From the NCBI RefSeq assembly GCF_037154085.1, contig NZ_JBANRM010000003.1, positions 124,001 through 188,000 of the forward strand: DNA of 64,000 nucleotides, given 5' to 3'. Positions 17,490 to 27,786 of this stretch are shown here, in pieces. The position numbers were made by a program, and so were the translations under genes. The notes below the pieces were generated by a model. That model had not been told where the DNA came from. It saw only the letters and a list, made by a program, of their open reading frames with translations, and searched no databases. Every line of letters begins with the position of its first letter. Positions within the stretch are counted from its first letter, which is position 1. Origin of the DNA: Andeanibacterium fulvum. GTDB taxonomy: Bacteria; Pseudomonadota; Alphaproteobacteria; Sphingomonadales; Sphingomonadaceae.

Positions 17490-17495
17490 CCCCGC

Positions 17496-17560
17496 ACCTT
17501 GCTGCGATAGCAAGTCGCAAGGTTCAATCCGGAGGGCGGCATGTCGACTGCTCATCCTCC
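17496..17560 (+). ncRNA. Candidate structured leader RNA
   Basis: Starting where the promoter would initiate, ACCTTGC (17496-17502) can pair with GCAAGGT (17517-17523), or the shorter CTTGC (17498-17502) with GCAAG (17510-17514); these stems exclude each other. The GGAGG at 17531-17535 before an ATG at 17541 can pair with CCTCC at 17556-17560, hiding the ribosome-binding site. The pattern resembles a cis-regulatory leader. I cannot assign it to a known riboswitch class; the alphaproteobacterial serC leader was considered but not established. Confidence 0.4.
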
Positions 17561-17990
17561 CTTGTTCGCTTCGAACAACGCGGCCGGTGCGGGTGCGTGC
17601 CTTGGGGGCGTTACCCCTTGGCAAAGCCTCTTGCGCCAGATGCGGTTACCGGATGCGCGGCTTCACCGGCTCCCTCACGATCCCGGCCCTACGTGGGCAG
17701 GCTTTCCCGGGATGTTCGCGATGAACCACGAATGGCGCGGGATTATCACCCGCAAGGAAAGGATGCCCGGCTGCGAGCCCGCGGGCGCCTTTCCCGGCCG
17801 GTTTCCGATTGGGCAGAGCCAGGCGCACGGTGGAAGTGCCCGGCCTTTCGCTATCCTCTGCCCGCCTCCTGCACGCGCCAATCCTGACGCCGTGCCGGCC
17901 GCGCGATTGGCTTTCCAACACTGGCGTAAAGGTCCGGGTTCGCCGCCGGATGGATATTTGCACCCACTCGCCCACACCCGCCCATCCTGA
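17541..17990 (+). CDS. Possible 149-residue ORF behind the leader, doubtful
   Basis: The frame begins at an ATG with GGAGGG four bases away and runs to 17990, entering the R1 repeat. The protein is Pro/Arg/His-rich, has no recognisable domain, membrane segment or signal, and its third codon positions are clearly less GC-biased than those of neighbouring genes. Other frames of the same stretch are also open. It may be a translated leader, a decayed gene or noncoding. I record it because the promoter and ribosome-binding site are good; no function is proposed. Confidence 0.3.
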   Translation: MSTAHPPLFASNNAAGAGACLGGVTPWQSLLRQMRLPDARLHRLPHDPGPTWAGFPGMFAMNHEWRGIITRKERMPGCEPAGAFPGRFPIGQSQAHGGSARPFAILCPPPARANPDAVPAARLAFQHWRKGPGSPPDGYLHPLAHTRPS

Positions 17991-18090
17991 GCTTGTCGAA
18001 GGACACGTGGAACATTTGCCCCATTGCAATGGTTGAGAGCACCCAGCCCAAAACTCGGCGCGTGTCCTTCGACAAGCTCAGGATGAACGG
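17983..18090. repeat. Inverted repeat pair, family R1
   Basis: Arms at 17983-18006 and 18061-18090 are inverted copies with the core GTCCTTCGACAAGCTCAGGA. They flank ~55 bases and separate the leader region from the class V aminotransferase. Confidence 0.85.
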
Positions 18091-18208
18091 AGGTTAGAAG
18101 GTTGGGCTGGATAGTGCCCGCAAGGTTCTCACCCCACCCCCTCACCAACTCCCATTTGCCTCCCGCGCCGAAACGTGAAAAAGGCCCAGCCGAGAAAAGG
18201 AGAGTTCC

Positions 18209-19345
18209 ATGCCCGGTCTGCGTCCCGAAATCGATCCCGACGGTTTGCTTGAATTCTCGGTGGTGTTCACCGACCGTTCGCTCAATCACATGAGCCAGGC
18301 CTTCCAGGGCGTGATGCGCGATATTCACGAGACCCTGTGCGAGGTCTATCACGCCAAGCGCGCCGTCGTGGTGCCGGGCGGCGGCACTTACGGGATGGAA
18401 GCGGTCGCCCGCCAGTTCGCTACCGGCCAGAAGGCGATGGTGATCCGCAACGGGTTCTTCTCCTATCGCTGGACGCAGATCTTCGAGGCAGGCTCGATCC
18501 CGGCCGAGGAAATCGTGCTCAAGGCCCGTCGCACCGGCAATGGCGGGGCAGATGCGCCCTTCGCTCCGGTGCCGATCGAGGAAGCAGTCGCCGCGATCAA
18601 GGCGGAAAAGCCCGCCGTACTGTTCGCGCCCCATGTGGAAACCGCATCGGGTATCATCCTGCCGGAAGATTATATCGCCGCGCTGGCCGATGCGGTCCAT
18701 TCGGTGGGCGGGCTGTTCGTGCTCGATTGCATCGCCTCCGGCTGCGCATGGGTGGATATGGAAGCCACCGGCGTGGACGTGCTGATCTCTGCCCCGCAAA
18801 AGGGCTGGTCCGCCCCGCCCTCGGCCGGCCTGGTGATGATGCGCGATGCCGCGCTGGAACGCTGCCGCGAAACGAAGTCCACCAGCTTCGCCGCCGATCT
18901 CGGCAAGTGGAACACGATCATGGAAGCCTATCTCAACGGCGGCCATGCCTATCACGCCACCATGCCGACCGACGCGCTGCGCGTGTTCCGCGATGCCATG
19001 CTGGAAACCAGGAAGATCGGCTTCGACAAGCTCTGCGCCGCTCAGTGGGAACAGGGCAACAAGGTGCGCGAGATGTTCGCCGCGCGCGGCATCAAGTCCG
19101 TGGCGGCCGAAGGCTTCGGCGCGCCGGGCGTGGTGGTGTGCTACACCGACGATCCGGAACTTCAGACCGGCAAGAAATTCGCTGCCCTCGGCCTGCAGAT
19201 CGCGGCGGGCGTGCCGCTGATGGTGGATGAAGGCCCAGACTACAAGAGCTTCCGCATCGGCCTGTTCGGGCTCGACAAGCTGAAAGATGTGCCGGCCAGC
19301 CTCGCCCGTCTGGAAGCTGCCTTCGATCAGGTTTTTCCGTCCTGA
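18209..19345 (+). CDS. Class V aminotransferase (alanine/serine-glyoxylate type)
   Basis: A PLP-dependent enzyme of 378 residues with the PLP lysine K198 in SAPQKGWSAPPSAG and the upstream GGGTYGMEA phosphate-binding turn. The sequence fits the alanine-glyoxylate or serine-glyoxylate (serine-pyruvate) aminotransferase group rather than SerC or cysteine desulfurase. It would interconvert amino and keto acids in the cytoplasm; the exact pair is not clear from sequence. AAAAGGAGAG precedes the ATG. The promoter at 17461 is the nearest strong one, leaving a long leader if it is used. Confidence 0.82.
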   Translation: MPGLRPEIDPDGLLEFSVVFTDRSLNHMSQAFQGVMRDIHETLCEVYHAKRAVVVPGGGTYGMEAVARQFATGQKAMVIRNGFFSYRWTQIFEAGSIPAEEIVLKARRTGNGGADAPFAPVPIEEAVAAIKAEKPAVLFAPHVETASGIILPEDYIAALADAVHSVGGLFVLDCIASGCAWVDMEATGVDVLISAPQKGWSAPPSAGLVMMRDAALERCRETKSTSFAADLGKWNTIMEAYLNGGHAYHATMPTDALRVFRDAMLETRKIGFDKLCAAQWEQGNKVREMFAARGIKSVAAEGFGAPGVVVCYTDDPELQTGKKFAALGLQIAAGVPLMVDEGPDYKSFRIGLFGLDKLKDVPASLARLEAAFDQVFPS

Positions 19346-19358
19346 AACAAGGGGTTCA

Positions 19359-19389
19359 CGGCGCCCTGATCCTCGTGCGAAGGGCGCCG
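19359..19389 (+). terminator. Terminator-like hairpin after the aminotransferase
   Basis: CGGCGCCCT (19359-19367) pairs perfectly with AGGGCGCCG (19381-19389). A second small hairpin, GGAAAA-TCGCGC-TTTTCC at 19398-19415, follows and supplies a T run. Confidence 0.5.
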
Positions 19390-19462
19390 AAACCTGTGGA
19401 AAATCGCGCTTTTCCGCACCTCCTTTAACGGGGTGTTAGGGATACTCCGCTAGTCGCGGGGA

Positions 19463-20503
19463 ATGGGCAGGAAACACGCGACAGATCAGCGTGCGAAGGT
19501 GGAGGCGGGCTTTTCGGAGCGCCGTAGTCCGGCATTTCGCGTTACGCCGAACCAGGCGTGGGTCATCGTGCTCCTCGGCACCCTGCTGACCGCGCTGGTG
19601 GATTACGCCACCGGCAGGGATATCTGGGTCGGCCCGCTTTACATGACCTTTATCGGCATTGCCGCCTGGTCGATCGGCTGGCGGCAGGCGCTGGCGGTAT
19701 TCGGCTTTTGCGTCATCGCCAGCGGCTGGGTGAACAGCGACGACCTGTATCCCTATCATGGGCAATTGACGGTTCTGGACGTCCTGCTGCGGATCCCTCC
19801 GGTGCTGGCGATCATCGCCCTCCTCACCCATGCGCGCCACACCTGCGAAGTCGAATGGCGGCTTGCCCGCACCGATCCGCTGACCGGCGCGCTGAACCGC
19901 AAGGCCTTTTTCGAAATGGCCGGCACGATCGAGGAAACCACCGGCTGGCACGTGCTGGCCTATGCCGATCTCGACGGGCTGAAGGCCCTGAACGACCTTC
20001 ACGGCCATGCGCGCGGCGATGCCAGCCTCAAGGCCTTTTCCGAACATGTGCGGCGCGCGATCCGCAAGGACGACATCTTCGCCCGCATCGGCGGGGACGA
20101 GTTCCTGGTCTACATGGCCGTGCGCGATGCACAGGCCGGCCTGACCGTGGCAAACCGCCTGCATGTGGCGATGAACACCGCGACCAACGAATTTGCCGAC
20201 GGGTTGCGCTGCAGCGTTGGCGCGCTGATCCTGGCACCCGGACGCCGCTCCATCGACCGCGAGCTGCGCCTGGCGGACGAGTTGATGTATGAGGCGAAGC
20301 AGAGCGGCGCTGCACTGACCGTCGCCACGGCCCGCCTGCGCGGCGAGGAATTCGCTTCCGAAGGGCGCTGGATGTCCACCCCGGCCATGGCACAGGCAGT
20401 GGCTACGGCAGGCCAGGAATTCAGGCAGGCACCACGTACGGAAAGCGGGGCGAACCCGTCATCGGAAAAGCCCGGCCCGCTGCCGCCCCGCAAGGCGGCC
20501 TGA
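19463..20503 (+). CDS. Membrane diguanylate cyclase (GGDEF)
   Basis: Makes the second messenger cyclic di-GMP. The first ~130 residues hold four or five membrane helices, a possible ligand-sensing module. The GGDEF domain starts at TDPLTGALNR and has an intact GGDEF active site at residues 210-214 (RIGGDEFL). No RxxD inhibitory site is evident at the usual position five residues before it. No EAL domain is present, so it is a synthase. It stands alone between the aminotransferase and convergent DUF937-like gene. Confidence 0.9.
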   Translation: MGRKHATDQRAKVEAGFSERRSPAFRVTPNQAWVIVLLGTLLTALVDYATGRDIWVGPLYMTFIGIAAWSIGWRQALAVFGFCVIASGWVNSDDLYPYHGQLTVLDVLLRIPPVLAIIALLTHARHTCEVEWRLARTDPLTGALNRKAFFEMAGTIEETTGWHVLAYADLDGLKALNDLHGHARGDASLKAFSEHVRRAIRKDDIFARIGGDEFLVYMAVRDAQAGLTVANRLHVAMNTATNEFADGLRCSVGALILAPGRRSIDRELRLADELMYEAKQSGAALTVATARLRGEEFASEGRWMSTPAMAQAVATAGQEFRQAPRTESGANPSSEKPGPLPPRKAA

Positions 20504-20554
20504 CCGATCCTCTTCTGCCCAAGGGCGCCCCCATGAGGCGCCCCGCCCTGGGCT

Positions 20555-20878
20555 TCATTCCTTGCCGAACAGACCCTTGGCCATGCCGGCAATATCGTCG
20601 AGCGGATTGCCGTCGCCATCCCGGTCGATGATGTTGGCGAACTCCATCAGCGAGCCTTCGCCGCCGATCTGTTCCACGATCTGCTTCAGAGTGCCGGTAG
20701 GCAGCCCGGTCTTGGCTGCGGCGGCTTCCACCGTATCGCCTTCCAGCTGGTGCGCGTGGCCCAGCGCGGCAATCGCCTTTTCCGCCATTGCCGGGTCAAT
20801 GCCCACTTTCGCGGCCAGATTGGCCACGTCATCGGGCGAACCCGCAATGCTCTTGAGGATGGAATCGAATACGCTCAT
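20555..20878 (-). CDS. Small DUF937/YidB-like protein
   Basis: A 107-residue acidic, soluble protein. The helical N-terminal part (FDSILKSIAG...VGIDPAMAEKAIAALG) and the tail DRDGDGNPLDDIAGMAKGLFG, which looks like an EF-hand loop, are features of the DUF937/YidB group. The start at 20878 has AGGGAG about ten bases upstream; the frame extends 17 codons further without conserved sequence. Function is unknown. A hairpin GGGCGCC/GGCGCCC lies just past the stop at 20523-20543. Confidence 0.7.
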   Translation of the reverse strand: MSVFDSILKSIAGSPDDVANLAAKVGIDPAMAEKAIAALGHAHQLEGDTVEAAAAKTGLPTGTLKQIVEQIGGEGSLMEFANIIDRDGDGNPLDDIAGMAKGLFGKE

Positions 20879-21079
20879 GCCATGTACTCCCTGAGCTGGC
20901 CGATCGAACTGGCTCACTTCCAAGGACATGATGCGCCCCTTGCACGCCGGTGCAAGTCAAAATTCTTCCGGTTGCAAAAGTGCCGGAAATGAACGGGATA
21001 GGGACCGGAATCAGAAAAGGGGGCCCTTGCGGCACCCCCTTTTCCTCCTCTCCAACTCGTGTGCGGAGCTGGCCGCGCC

Positions 21080-22672
<1,593 letters not shown>

Positions 22673-22917
22673 GTTCGTCTCCAGACTTGGGGGGCCAGCA
22701 AATTCTGGGCCATCATGCGGAAAGTTCCGCCAACCGGAATCGGGTTGCGCATAGTCGCACAAGCACCCTTCGTCAAACCGCCACAAATAGGCCGAAAATA
22801 TTGATTTAGCACAGGGTTTTACCGCACCTGCGTTGCAACAGGAATCGGTTGAAGCGTTGTCTATCTGCCGCGAAAACGTTAATCCCTGCCTTCAGATTCA
22901 GCAGGACAGCGCACCTT

Positions 22918-23685
22918 ATGGCCCATCAGCCCGGCTCCAGCACCGCCAGCCCGGCCTCCCCCGTGGGCGAACCGCAGCAGGTGATCGCGCTGGTGGACGA
23001 CGATCGCAACATCCTCGCCAGTGTTTCCATCGCGCTCCAGTCCGAAGGTTTCGCTACTCGCGTCTATACCGATGGCACGGCCGCGTTGAAGGCGCTGACG
23101 GAAAATCCGCCCGACCTTGCCGTGTTCGACATCAAGATGCCGCGCATGGACGGGATGGAATTGCTGCGCCGCCTGCGCGAGACTTCCACTCTCCCCGTGA
23201 TCTTCCTGACCAGCAAGGATGACGAGCAGGATGAGGCAGCCGGCCTTGCCATGGGGGCCGACGATTACATCGCCAAGCCGTTCAGCCAGAAGCTGCTGAT
23301 CGCCCGCATCCGCGCGATCCTGCGCCGCAGCGCCATTGCCCCGCAGACCAATGGCGAGCATGAGGACGCCGCGCCCGGCGGGGAGGAAATGCTGCGCGGC
23401 CGGCTGAGCATGGACCCCGCGCGACACAAGGTGCACTGGGATGGCAAGGACGTGTCCCTGACCGTGACCGAATTCCTCATTCTGGAAGCGCTGGCCGCCC
23501 GGCCGGGCGTCATCAAGAGCCGCAACCAATTGATGGACGCGGCCTATCCCGACGATGTCTTCGTGGACGATCGCACGGTGGACAGCCACATCAAGCGCAT
23601 GCGGCGCAAGTTCCGTTCGGTCGATCCCGAATTCTCCTCCATCGAAACGCTGTACGGCGCAGGCTACAGTTTCTCCGATGGCTGA
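22918..23685 (+). CDS. chvI: Response regulator ChvI
   Basis: OmpR-type regulator of the ChvG/ChvI envelope and acid-sensing system. The receiver domain has acidic residues at 27-29, phospho-acceptor D71 (FDIKMPRMDG) and the TSKDD lysine; a winged-helix domain follows (LTVTEFLILEAL...DDRTVDSHIKRMRRKF). Length 255 from the ATG at 22918. A longer frame exists but has no conserved sequence. The stop overlaps the chvG start by eight bases. Divergent pckA is a likely target. Confidence 0.93.
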   Translation: MAHQPGSSTASPASPVGEPQQVIALVDDDRNILASVSIALQSEGFATRVYTDGTAALKALTENPPDLAVFDIKMPRMDGMELLRRLRETSTLPVIFLTSKDDEQDEAAGLAMGADDYIAKPFSQKLLIARIRAILRRSAIAPQTNGEHEDAAPGGEEMLRGRLSMDPARHKVHWDGKDVSLTVTEFLILEALAARPGVIKSRNQLMDAAYPDDVFVDDRTVDSHIKRMRRKFRSVDPEFSSIETLYGAGYSFSDG

Positions 23686-25255
23686 AAACGGCGAGCCCAG
23701 AAGGATTCCGCGCCGCTTCGAACGGCCGATCTTCACCCCCCGCGCATCGCTGACGATCCGCATCCTGACCTTCAACATCATTGCCCTGTCGATCCTGGCG
23801 GGCAGCTTCTTCTATCTCGACAATTTCCGGCGCCAGCTGATCGAGGAACGGTTTCGCCTTGCCCGCAGCGAGGCGCAGATCACGGCGGAGGCACTGCTGG
23901 GCGTGCGGCCCAATTTGCTCGATCCGCTGATGGTGCAGATCGGCGAGGAGCAGAAGCTGCGCCTGCGCCTCTATCGCCCGGACGGGAGCCTGGCGAAGGA
24001 CAGCTTCGCCCTGGCCGAGCCTTCCTTCACCTTCGTCGATCCCGACCGCGAGCCCTGGTACCAGCACGCGGCCCGCTGGCTGGACCGGGGAATGGACGCG
24101 ATCCTGGGGGCGGAGCCGGTGCCCGCCTATGCCGAGCCGCGCAATACTAACGCGAATTCCTGGCCGGAACTCTCCCGCGCGCGGGAACTGAGGCAGACGC
24201 AGGTATTCCTGCGCTATGCGCCCGACCGGACCCCGGTGATATCCGCCGCCGCGCCAGTGGGCCGCGACGGCACCATGCTGCTGACCACCCGCAACGCCAT
24301 CGACATCACCAAGCGCGTGCGCGACGCGCGGCAGACGCTGGCGATCATCGTGGCGGCGGCGGTTCTGATCTCGATTCAGCTCTCGCTCTATCTGGCGCGG
24401 ATTATCGTACGCCCGCTGCGCGTGCTGGTGCGCGCCGCGGTGCGAGTGCGGCTGGGGCGCGACCGCGAGGTGGTGGTGCCCCGCCTGCCCGAGCGGCGCG
24501 ACGAGATCGGCATGCTTGCCCGCGCCATTTCCGACATGAGTTCCGCCCTGCGCCACCGGATCGACGCCGTGGAGAGCTTCGCGGCCGATGTGGCCCACGA
24601 ACTCAAGAACCCGCTGGCCTCGCTGCGTAGCGCGCTGGAGGCCCTATCGAAGGTCGAGGACCCGGCCCTGCGGCGCCAGTTAACCGGCATCGCCATGCAC
24701 GATGTCCAGCGGATCGACCGACTGGTAAGCGAGATTTCCGACGCCAGCAGGATCGATGCGGAACTTTCCCGTGCCACCTTCGAACCGGTCGATCTCTATG
24801 CCCTGATCTCCAATGCCGTGGGCGCGCGCGAACATCGGGCGGAAACCGAAGACCGCACGATCAAGCTCAAGCGCAAGGGCCGTGGGCCCTTCGTGGTCCT
24901 TGGCGTGCCCGCCCGGCTGGAGCGGGTGGTGGAGAACCTGCTGGACAACGCCGTCTCCTTCTCGCCGCCCAATGGCGAGATCACCGTGGAACTGCGCGCG
25001 CATGACGAACTGGTGGAAGTGACTATCCGCGACCAGGGCCCGGGCATTCCGGAAAGCGAGCGCGACAAAGTGTTCGAACGCTTCCATTCCGTGCGTCCGG
25101 AAGCCGAGGGCTTCGGCGGCCATAGCGGGCTTGGCCTGGCCATCGCCCGCACCATCGTGGAGGCGCATGACGGCACGCTGACGCTGGGCGAGCCCCCGGC
25201 GGGCAAGACCGGCGCCTGCTTCATCATCATCCTGCCAGCGATAGAGCCGAGATGA
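23678..25255 (+). CDS. chvG: Sensor histidine kinase ChvG
   Basis: Inner-membrane sensor with two helices (about 27-48 and 220-242) bounding a ~170-residue periplasmic sensor. A HAMP segment follows, then the dimerisation box with phosphorylated H307 (FAADVAHELKNPL), N box NLLDNAVSF, and G boxes DQGPGIP and GHSGLGLAIA. The 525-residue start at 23678 overlaps chvI in the ATGGCTGA arrangement. The gene is coupled to hprK by an ATGA overlap, so envelope signalling and HPr phosphorylation are made from one transcript. Confidence 0.93.
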   Translation: MAENGEPRRIPRRFERPIFTPRASLTIRILTFNIIALSILAGSFFYLDNFRRQLIEERFRLARSEAQITAEALLGVRPNLLDPLMVQIGEEQKLRLRLYRPDGSLAKDSFALAEPSFTFVDPDREPWYQHAARWLDRGMDAILGAEPVPAYAEPRNTNANSWPELSRARELRQTQVFLRYAPDRTPVISAAAPVGRDGTMLLTTRNAIDITKRVRDARQTLAIIVAAAVLISIQLSLYLARIIVRPLRVLVRAAVRVRLGRDREVVVPRLPERRDEIGMLARAISDMSSALRHRIDAVESFAADVAHELKNPLASLRSALEALSKVEDPALRRQLTGIAMHDVQRIDRLVSEISDASRIDAELSRATFEPVDLYALISNAVGAREHRAETEDRTIKLKRKGRGPFVVLGVPARLERVVENLLDNAVSFSPPNGEITVELRAHDELVEVTIRDQGPGIPESERDKVFERFHSVRPEAEGFGGHSGLGLAIARTIVEAHDGTLTLGEPPAGKTGACFIIILPAIEPR

Positions 25256-25671
25256 GCGCGCTGATCCATCAGGCGGGCTGCGTTGCCATCGAAGGCCGGG
25301 CGGTGCTGATCGAAGGGCAGCCGGGCAGCGGCAAGACCAGCCTCGCCCTCGCCCTGATCGACCGGGGCGCCGGGCTGGTGGGCGATGACGGAGTAACGCT
25401 GGAAGTGCGTAACGGACGGTTGTGGGCCTCGCCCCCGCCCAACATCGCGGGCAAGCTGGAAATCCGCAATGTCGGCATCGTCGATCTGCCGGTAGCGGAA
25501 GGCCCGGTGGCGCTGGTGCTGCGGCTCGACCCCATGGCCCCGCGCCATGTCGAACAGGCGGACCAGCTGGAGCTGGCGGGCATTGCCCTGCCCCTGATCC
25601 GCCTGTGGCCCGACAGCCCCGCCCTGCCCCTGCGTGCCGAATGGGCACTGAAGCTGCATGGACTGAGCTGA
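25252..25671 (+). CDS. hprK: Truncated HPr kinase/phosphorylase
   Basis: Phosphorylates and dephosphorylates HPr on serine. At 139 residues it lacks the N-terminal half of the Gram-positive enzyme, which is normal in alphaproteobacteria. Walker A GQPGSGKTS is at 22-30, the GDDG metal loop follows, and the family signature NIAGKLEIRNVGIV is present. ATGA overlap with chvG. The matching HPr gene lies 2.6 kb downstream with its target serine. A low-GC secreted-protein gene separates it from rapZ, its usual neighbour. Confidence 0.92.
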   Translation: MSALIHQAGCVAIEGRAVLIEGQPGSGKTSLALALIDRGAGLVGDDGVTLEVRNGRLWASPPPNIAGKLEIRNVGIVDLPVAEGPVALVLRLDPMAPRHVEQADQLELAGIALPLIRLWPDSPALPLRAEWALKLHGLS

Positions 25672-25771
25672 TCGCTTGTTACGAGCGGAGCGATTGCGGA
25701 CACTTGCGGTCTGCGACAATATGACGGCGGATGATAAGTCACCACCACAGAATGCAAGGAGCCTAGGGGGC

Positions 25772-26653
25772 ATGACGCTATTACGAGGCTTCGCCATCAC
25801 AGTCGTATCGGCCGTCGCAATCTCGCCCTTGGCGGTGTCTGCACAGGGGGAGGGTCAGGTGCTTCTCCAGCCCCTCGGTGAATGGGAAGCGCAGCGCCTG
25901 GACGATCGCTGCGTGATGCGACGGGCATTCGGAAACCCGGAAAGGCCCACAATTCTGGAACTCCGCCGGATCGACCCGTGGGATGGTGGCTTTCACGCAG
26001 CCATCACCAGCGGAGAGTTCGAATTCTCGCGGGTACCATTTAAAGTTGCTTGGCTGCCTGGAGGGCGCGAAAGCCTGATCGACGTACCGACATATGCGAA
26101 TGACACCTCCGGACGCGAGTGGGTCGAATTTCAGCACGGGCTATGGGACGGCAAGCTCGACACTCTCAAGGGGGCGGCTCTGACAACATATTTCAGGGAC
26201 GATGGACCCGCTCGCTTTCAGCAGAGCGTCGGGACGTATCAAATCACTGGCGCGTTCGGCAAAACCATCACCCTGCAGACCGGGCCGATGGCCAGTGTCG
26301 TCTCAGGTACGAAACTGTGCATGGAACAGATGCTGGCAGCGCGGGGGGTCGATCCACGCGACATGTCGCGAGACAATAGTCGCGTGGTGGCACGCCATGT
26401 CCCGTCAAAACAACGCATTGGGAAATTCCTGCCAGAAGCGATCGCCACCCGAGCGCGACCGTCGCTGGTCGTGTTCCTGCTCTATCTCAACGCCAACGCT
26501 CAGCCAACCTCATGTCGCCTCTCATCGGTGCCTTTCGATGAGAGGTTGGAAGCCGGAGGATGCGACCTGCTAATGAAGTACGCGAGCTTCGATTTCAAAG
26601 CGGGCGAGCAAGCCAGACAGACCTTCTATAACGTCAGCATAGAATATCGTTGA
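25772..26653 (+). CDS. Secreted protein with TonB-like C-terminal region, unknown function
   Basis: A 293-residue exported protein (signal peptide MTLLRGFAITVVSAVAISPL with cleavage near SAQ). The last ~70 residues, with V-x-FLLYLNANAQPTSC, then C about 20 residues on, and F-x-A, resemble the beta fold of the TonB C-terminal domain but without a membrane helix. Start chosen at 25772 for the signal peptide; GGGGG lies just upstream. Base composition and codon use look poorer in GC than its neighbours. It splits hprK from rapZ, suggesting late insertion. I cannot name a function. Confidence 0.7.
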   Translation: MTLLRGFAITVVSAVAISPLAVSAQGEGQVLLQPLGEWEAQRLDDRCVMRRAFGNPERPTILELRRIDPWDGGFHAAITSGEFEFSRVPFKVAWLPGGRESLIDVPTYANDTSGREWVEFQHGLWDGKLDTLKGAALTTYFRDDGPARFQQSVGTYQITGAFGKTITLQTGPMASVVSGTKLCMEQMLAARGVDPRDMSRDNSRVVARHVPSKQRIGKFLPEAIATRARPSLVVFLLYLNANAQPTSCRLSSVPFDERLEAGGCDLLMKYASFDFKAGEQARQTFYNVSIEYR

Positions 26654-26768
26654 CGATAGGTGTTCAGCTGATGCCTGCGCTGCCCCGCGCCATCAAGCCA
26701 GCCCCCCATCCGGCACAAAAGCGCGCGGAGCCTTCCCTTTCGCGCCGGACGGGGGCAAACCGCGCCGG

Positions 26769-27701
26769 ATGACCGCCGAGCCTGCCCAATCCGCAGCTGA
26801 TTCCCGCCAGCGCATCCTGCTCGTCACCGGCATGCTCGGTGCCGGCAAGACCACTGCCCTGCGCGAGCTGGAGGATCTGGGCTGGGAAGCGATCGACAAT
26901 TTCCCCATCCGCCTGCTCGACCGGCTGATCGGCGCGGATGACGATTTGCGCGACGGGATCAAGGCCCCGCTGGCGATCGGCTTCGATTCCCGCACGCGCG
27001 GCTTCGATCCGGCCGACATCATCGAACGGGTGAAGCATCTTTCCGCGCGGGACGATCTGATCGTCACCACCATGTTCCTCGATTGCTCGGCCCAGGAACT
27101 GGAGCGCCGCTATAACGAAACCCGCCGCCGCCATCCGCTGGCGAGCGGCATTCCCGCCATGGACGGCATTGCGGCGGAGCGCGAACTCCTCGGCCCGCTG
27201 AGGCGCTGGGCGGATGTGGTGATGAACACCACGGCCTTTTCCACCAACCAGCTGCAGCAGGCGATCCGCGAGCAGTTCGGCATCCATACGGGCGAGGCGA
27301 TGACGGTGACCGTCAGCAGCTTCGGCTTCTCGCGCGGCGTGCCGGTGGCCGATCTCGTCTTCGACATGCGCTATCTCGATAATCCGCACTGGGTGGCGGA
27401 TCTGCGCGAGCTGACCGGGCTGGATGCCGCCGTGGGCGCGCATATCCGGAAGGACACTGCCTTCGAGAGCAGTTTCGCGAAGATTCGCGACCTGCTGCTG
27501 GAACTGCTGCCGCGCTATGCCGCGCAGGGCAAAAGCTACGTCAATATTGCCTTCGGCTGCACCGGAGGGCGGCACCGCTCCGTCTTCACGGCCGAGGAAA
27601 TCGCGAAAACCTTGCGCGAAGCGGGATTTTCGCCCACTGTTCGCCACCGGAATCTCGGGTCACGCGCTGCCGAATTGATCGAAGGGCCGCATCAGCCGTG
27701 A
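26769..27701 (+). CDS. rapZ: RNase adapter protein RapZ
   Basis: Nucleotide-binding adapter of 310 residues (YvcJ/RapZ family) that in E. coli guides RNase E to a small RNA controlling amino-sugar metabolism. Walker A GMLGAGKTT is at 21-29, and the C-terminal half holds the conserved DMRYLDNP and NIAFGCTGGRHRSV segments that bind RNA and metabolites. It usually clusters with PTS genes, as here (hprK before, EIIA and HPr after). Alphaproteobacterial targets are not known. Confidence 0.92.
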   Translation: MTAEPAQSAADSRQRILLVTGMLGAGKTTALRELEDLGWEAIDNFPIRLLDRLIGADDDLRDGIKAPLAIGFDSRTRGFDPADIIERVKHLSARDDLIVTTMFLDCSAQELERRYNETRRRHPLASGIPAMDGIAAERELLGPLRRWADVVMNTTAFSTNQLQQAIREQFGIHTGEAMTVTVSSFGFSRGVPVADLVFDMRYLDNPHWVADLRELTGLDAAVGAHIRKDTAFESSFAKIRDLLLELLPRYAAQGKSYVNIAFGCTGGRHRSVFTAEEIAKTLREAGFSPTVRHRNLGSRAAELIEGPHQP

Positions 27702-27786
27702 ACCCGAATGCACCTTCACGCCTGTTGGCGCCGATGGTACCCGTGCAACCCCTCGCGGCCGCATCGTTTGAAAGCTGTTTTCCTGC

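Noticed and set aside
17515..17535. GGTTCAATCC resembling a tRNA T-loop
   Set aside because: The flanking bases (CAAGG and CGGAG) cannot form the T stem and no acceptor or anticodon arms are nearby.
17496..17560. Assignment to the alphaproteobacterial serC leader or a SAM riboswitch
   Set aside because: The downstream gene is a glyoxylate-type aminotransferase, not serC, and lies 650 bases away; I could not match a consensus from memory.
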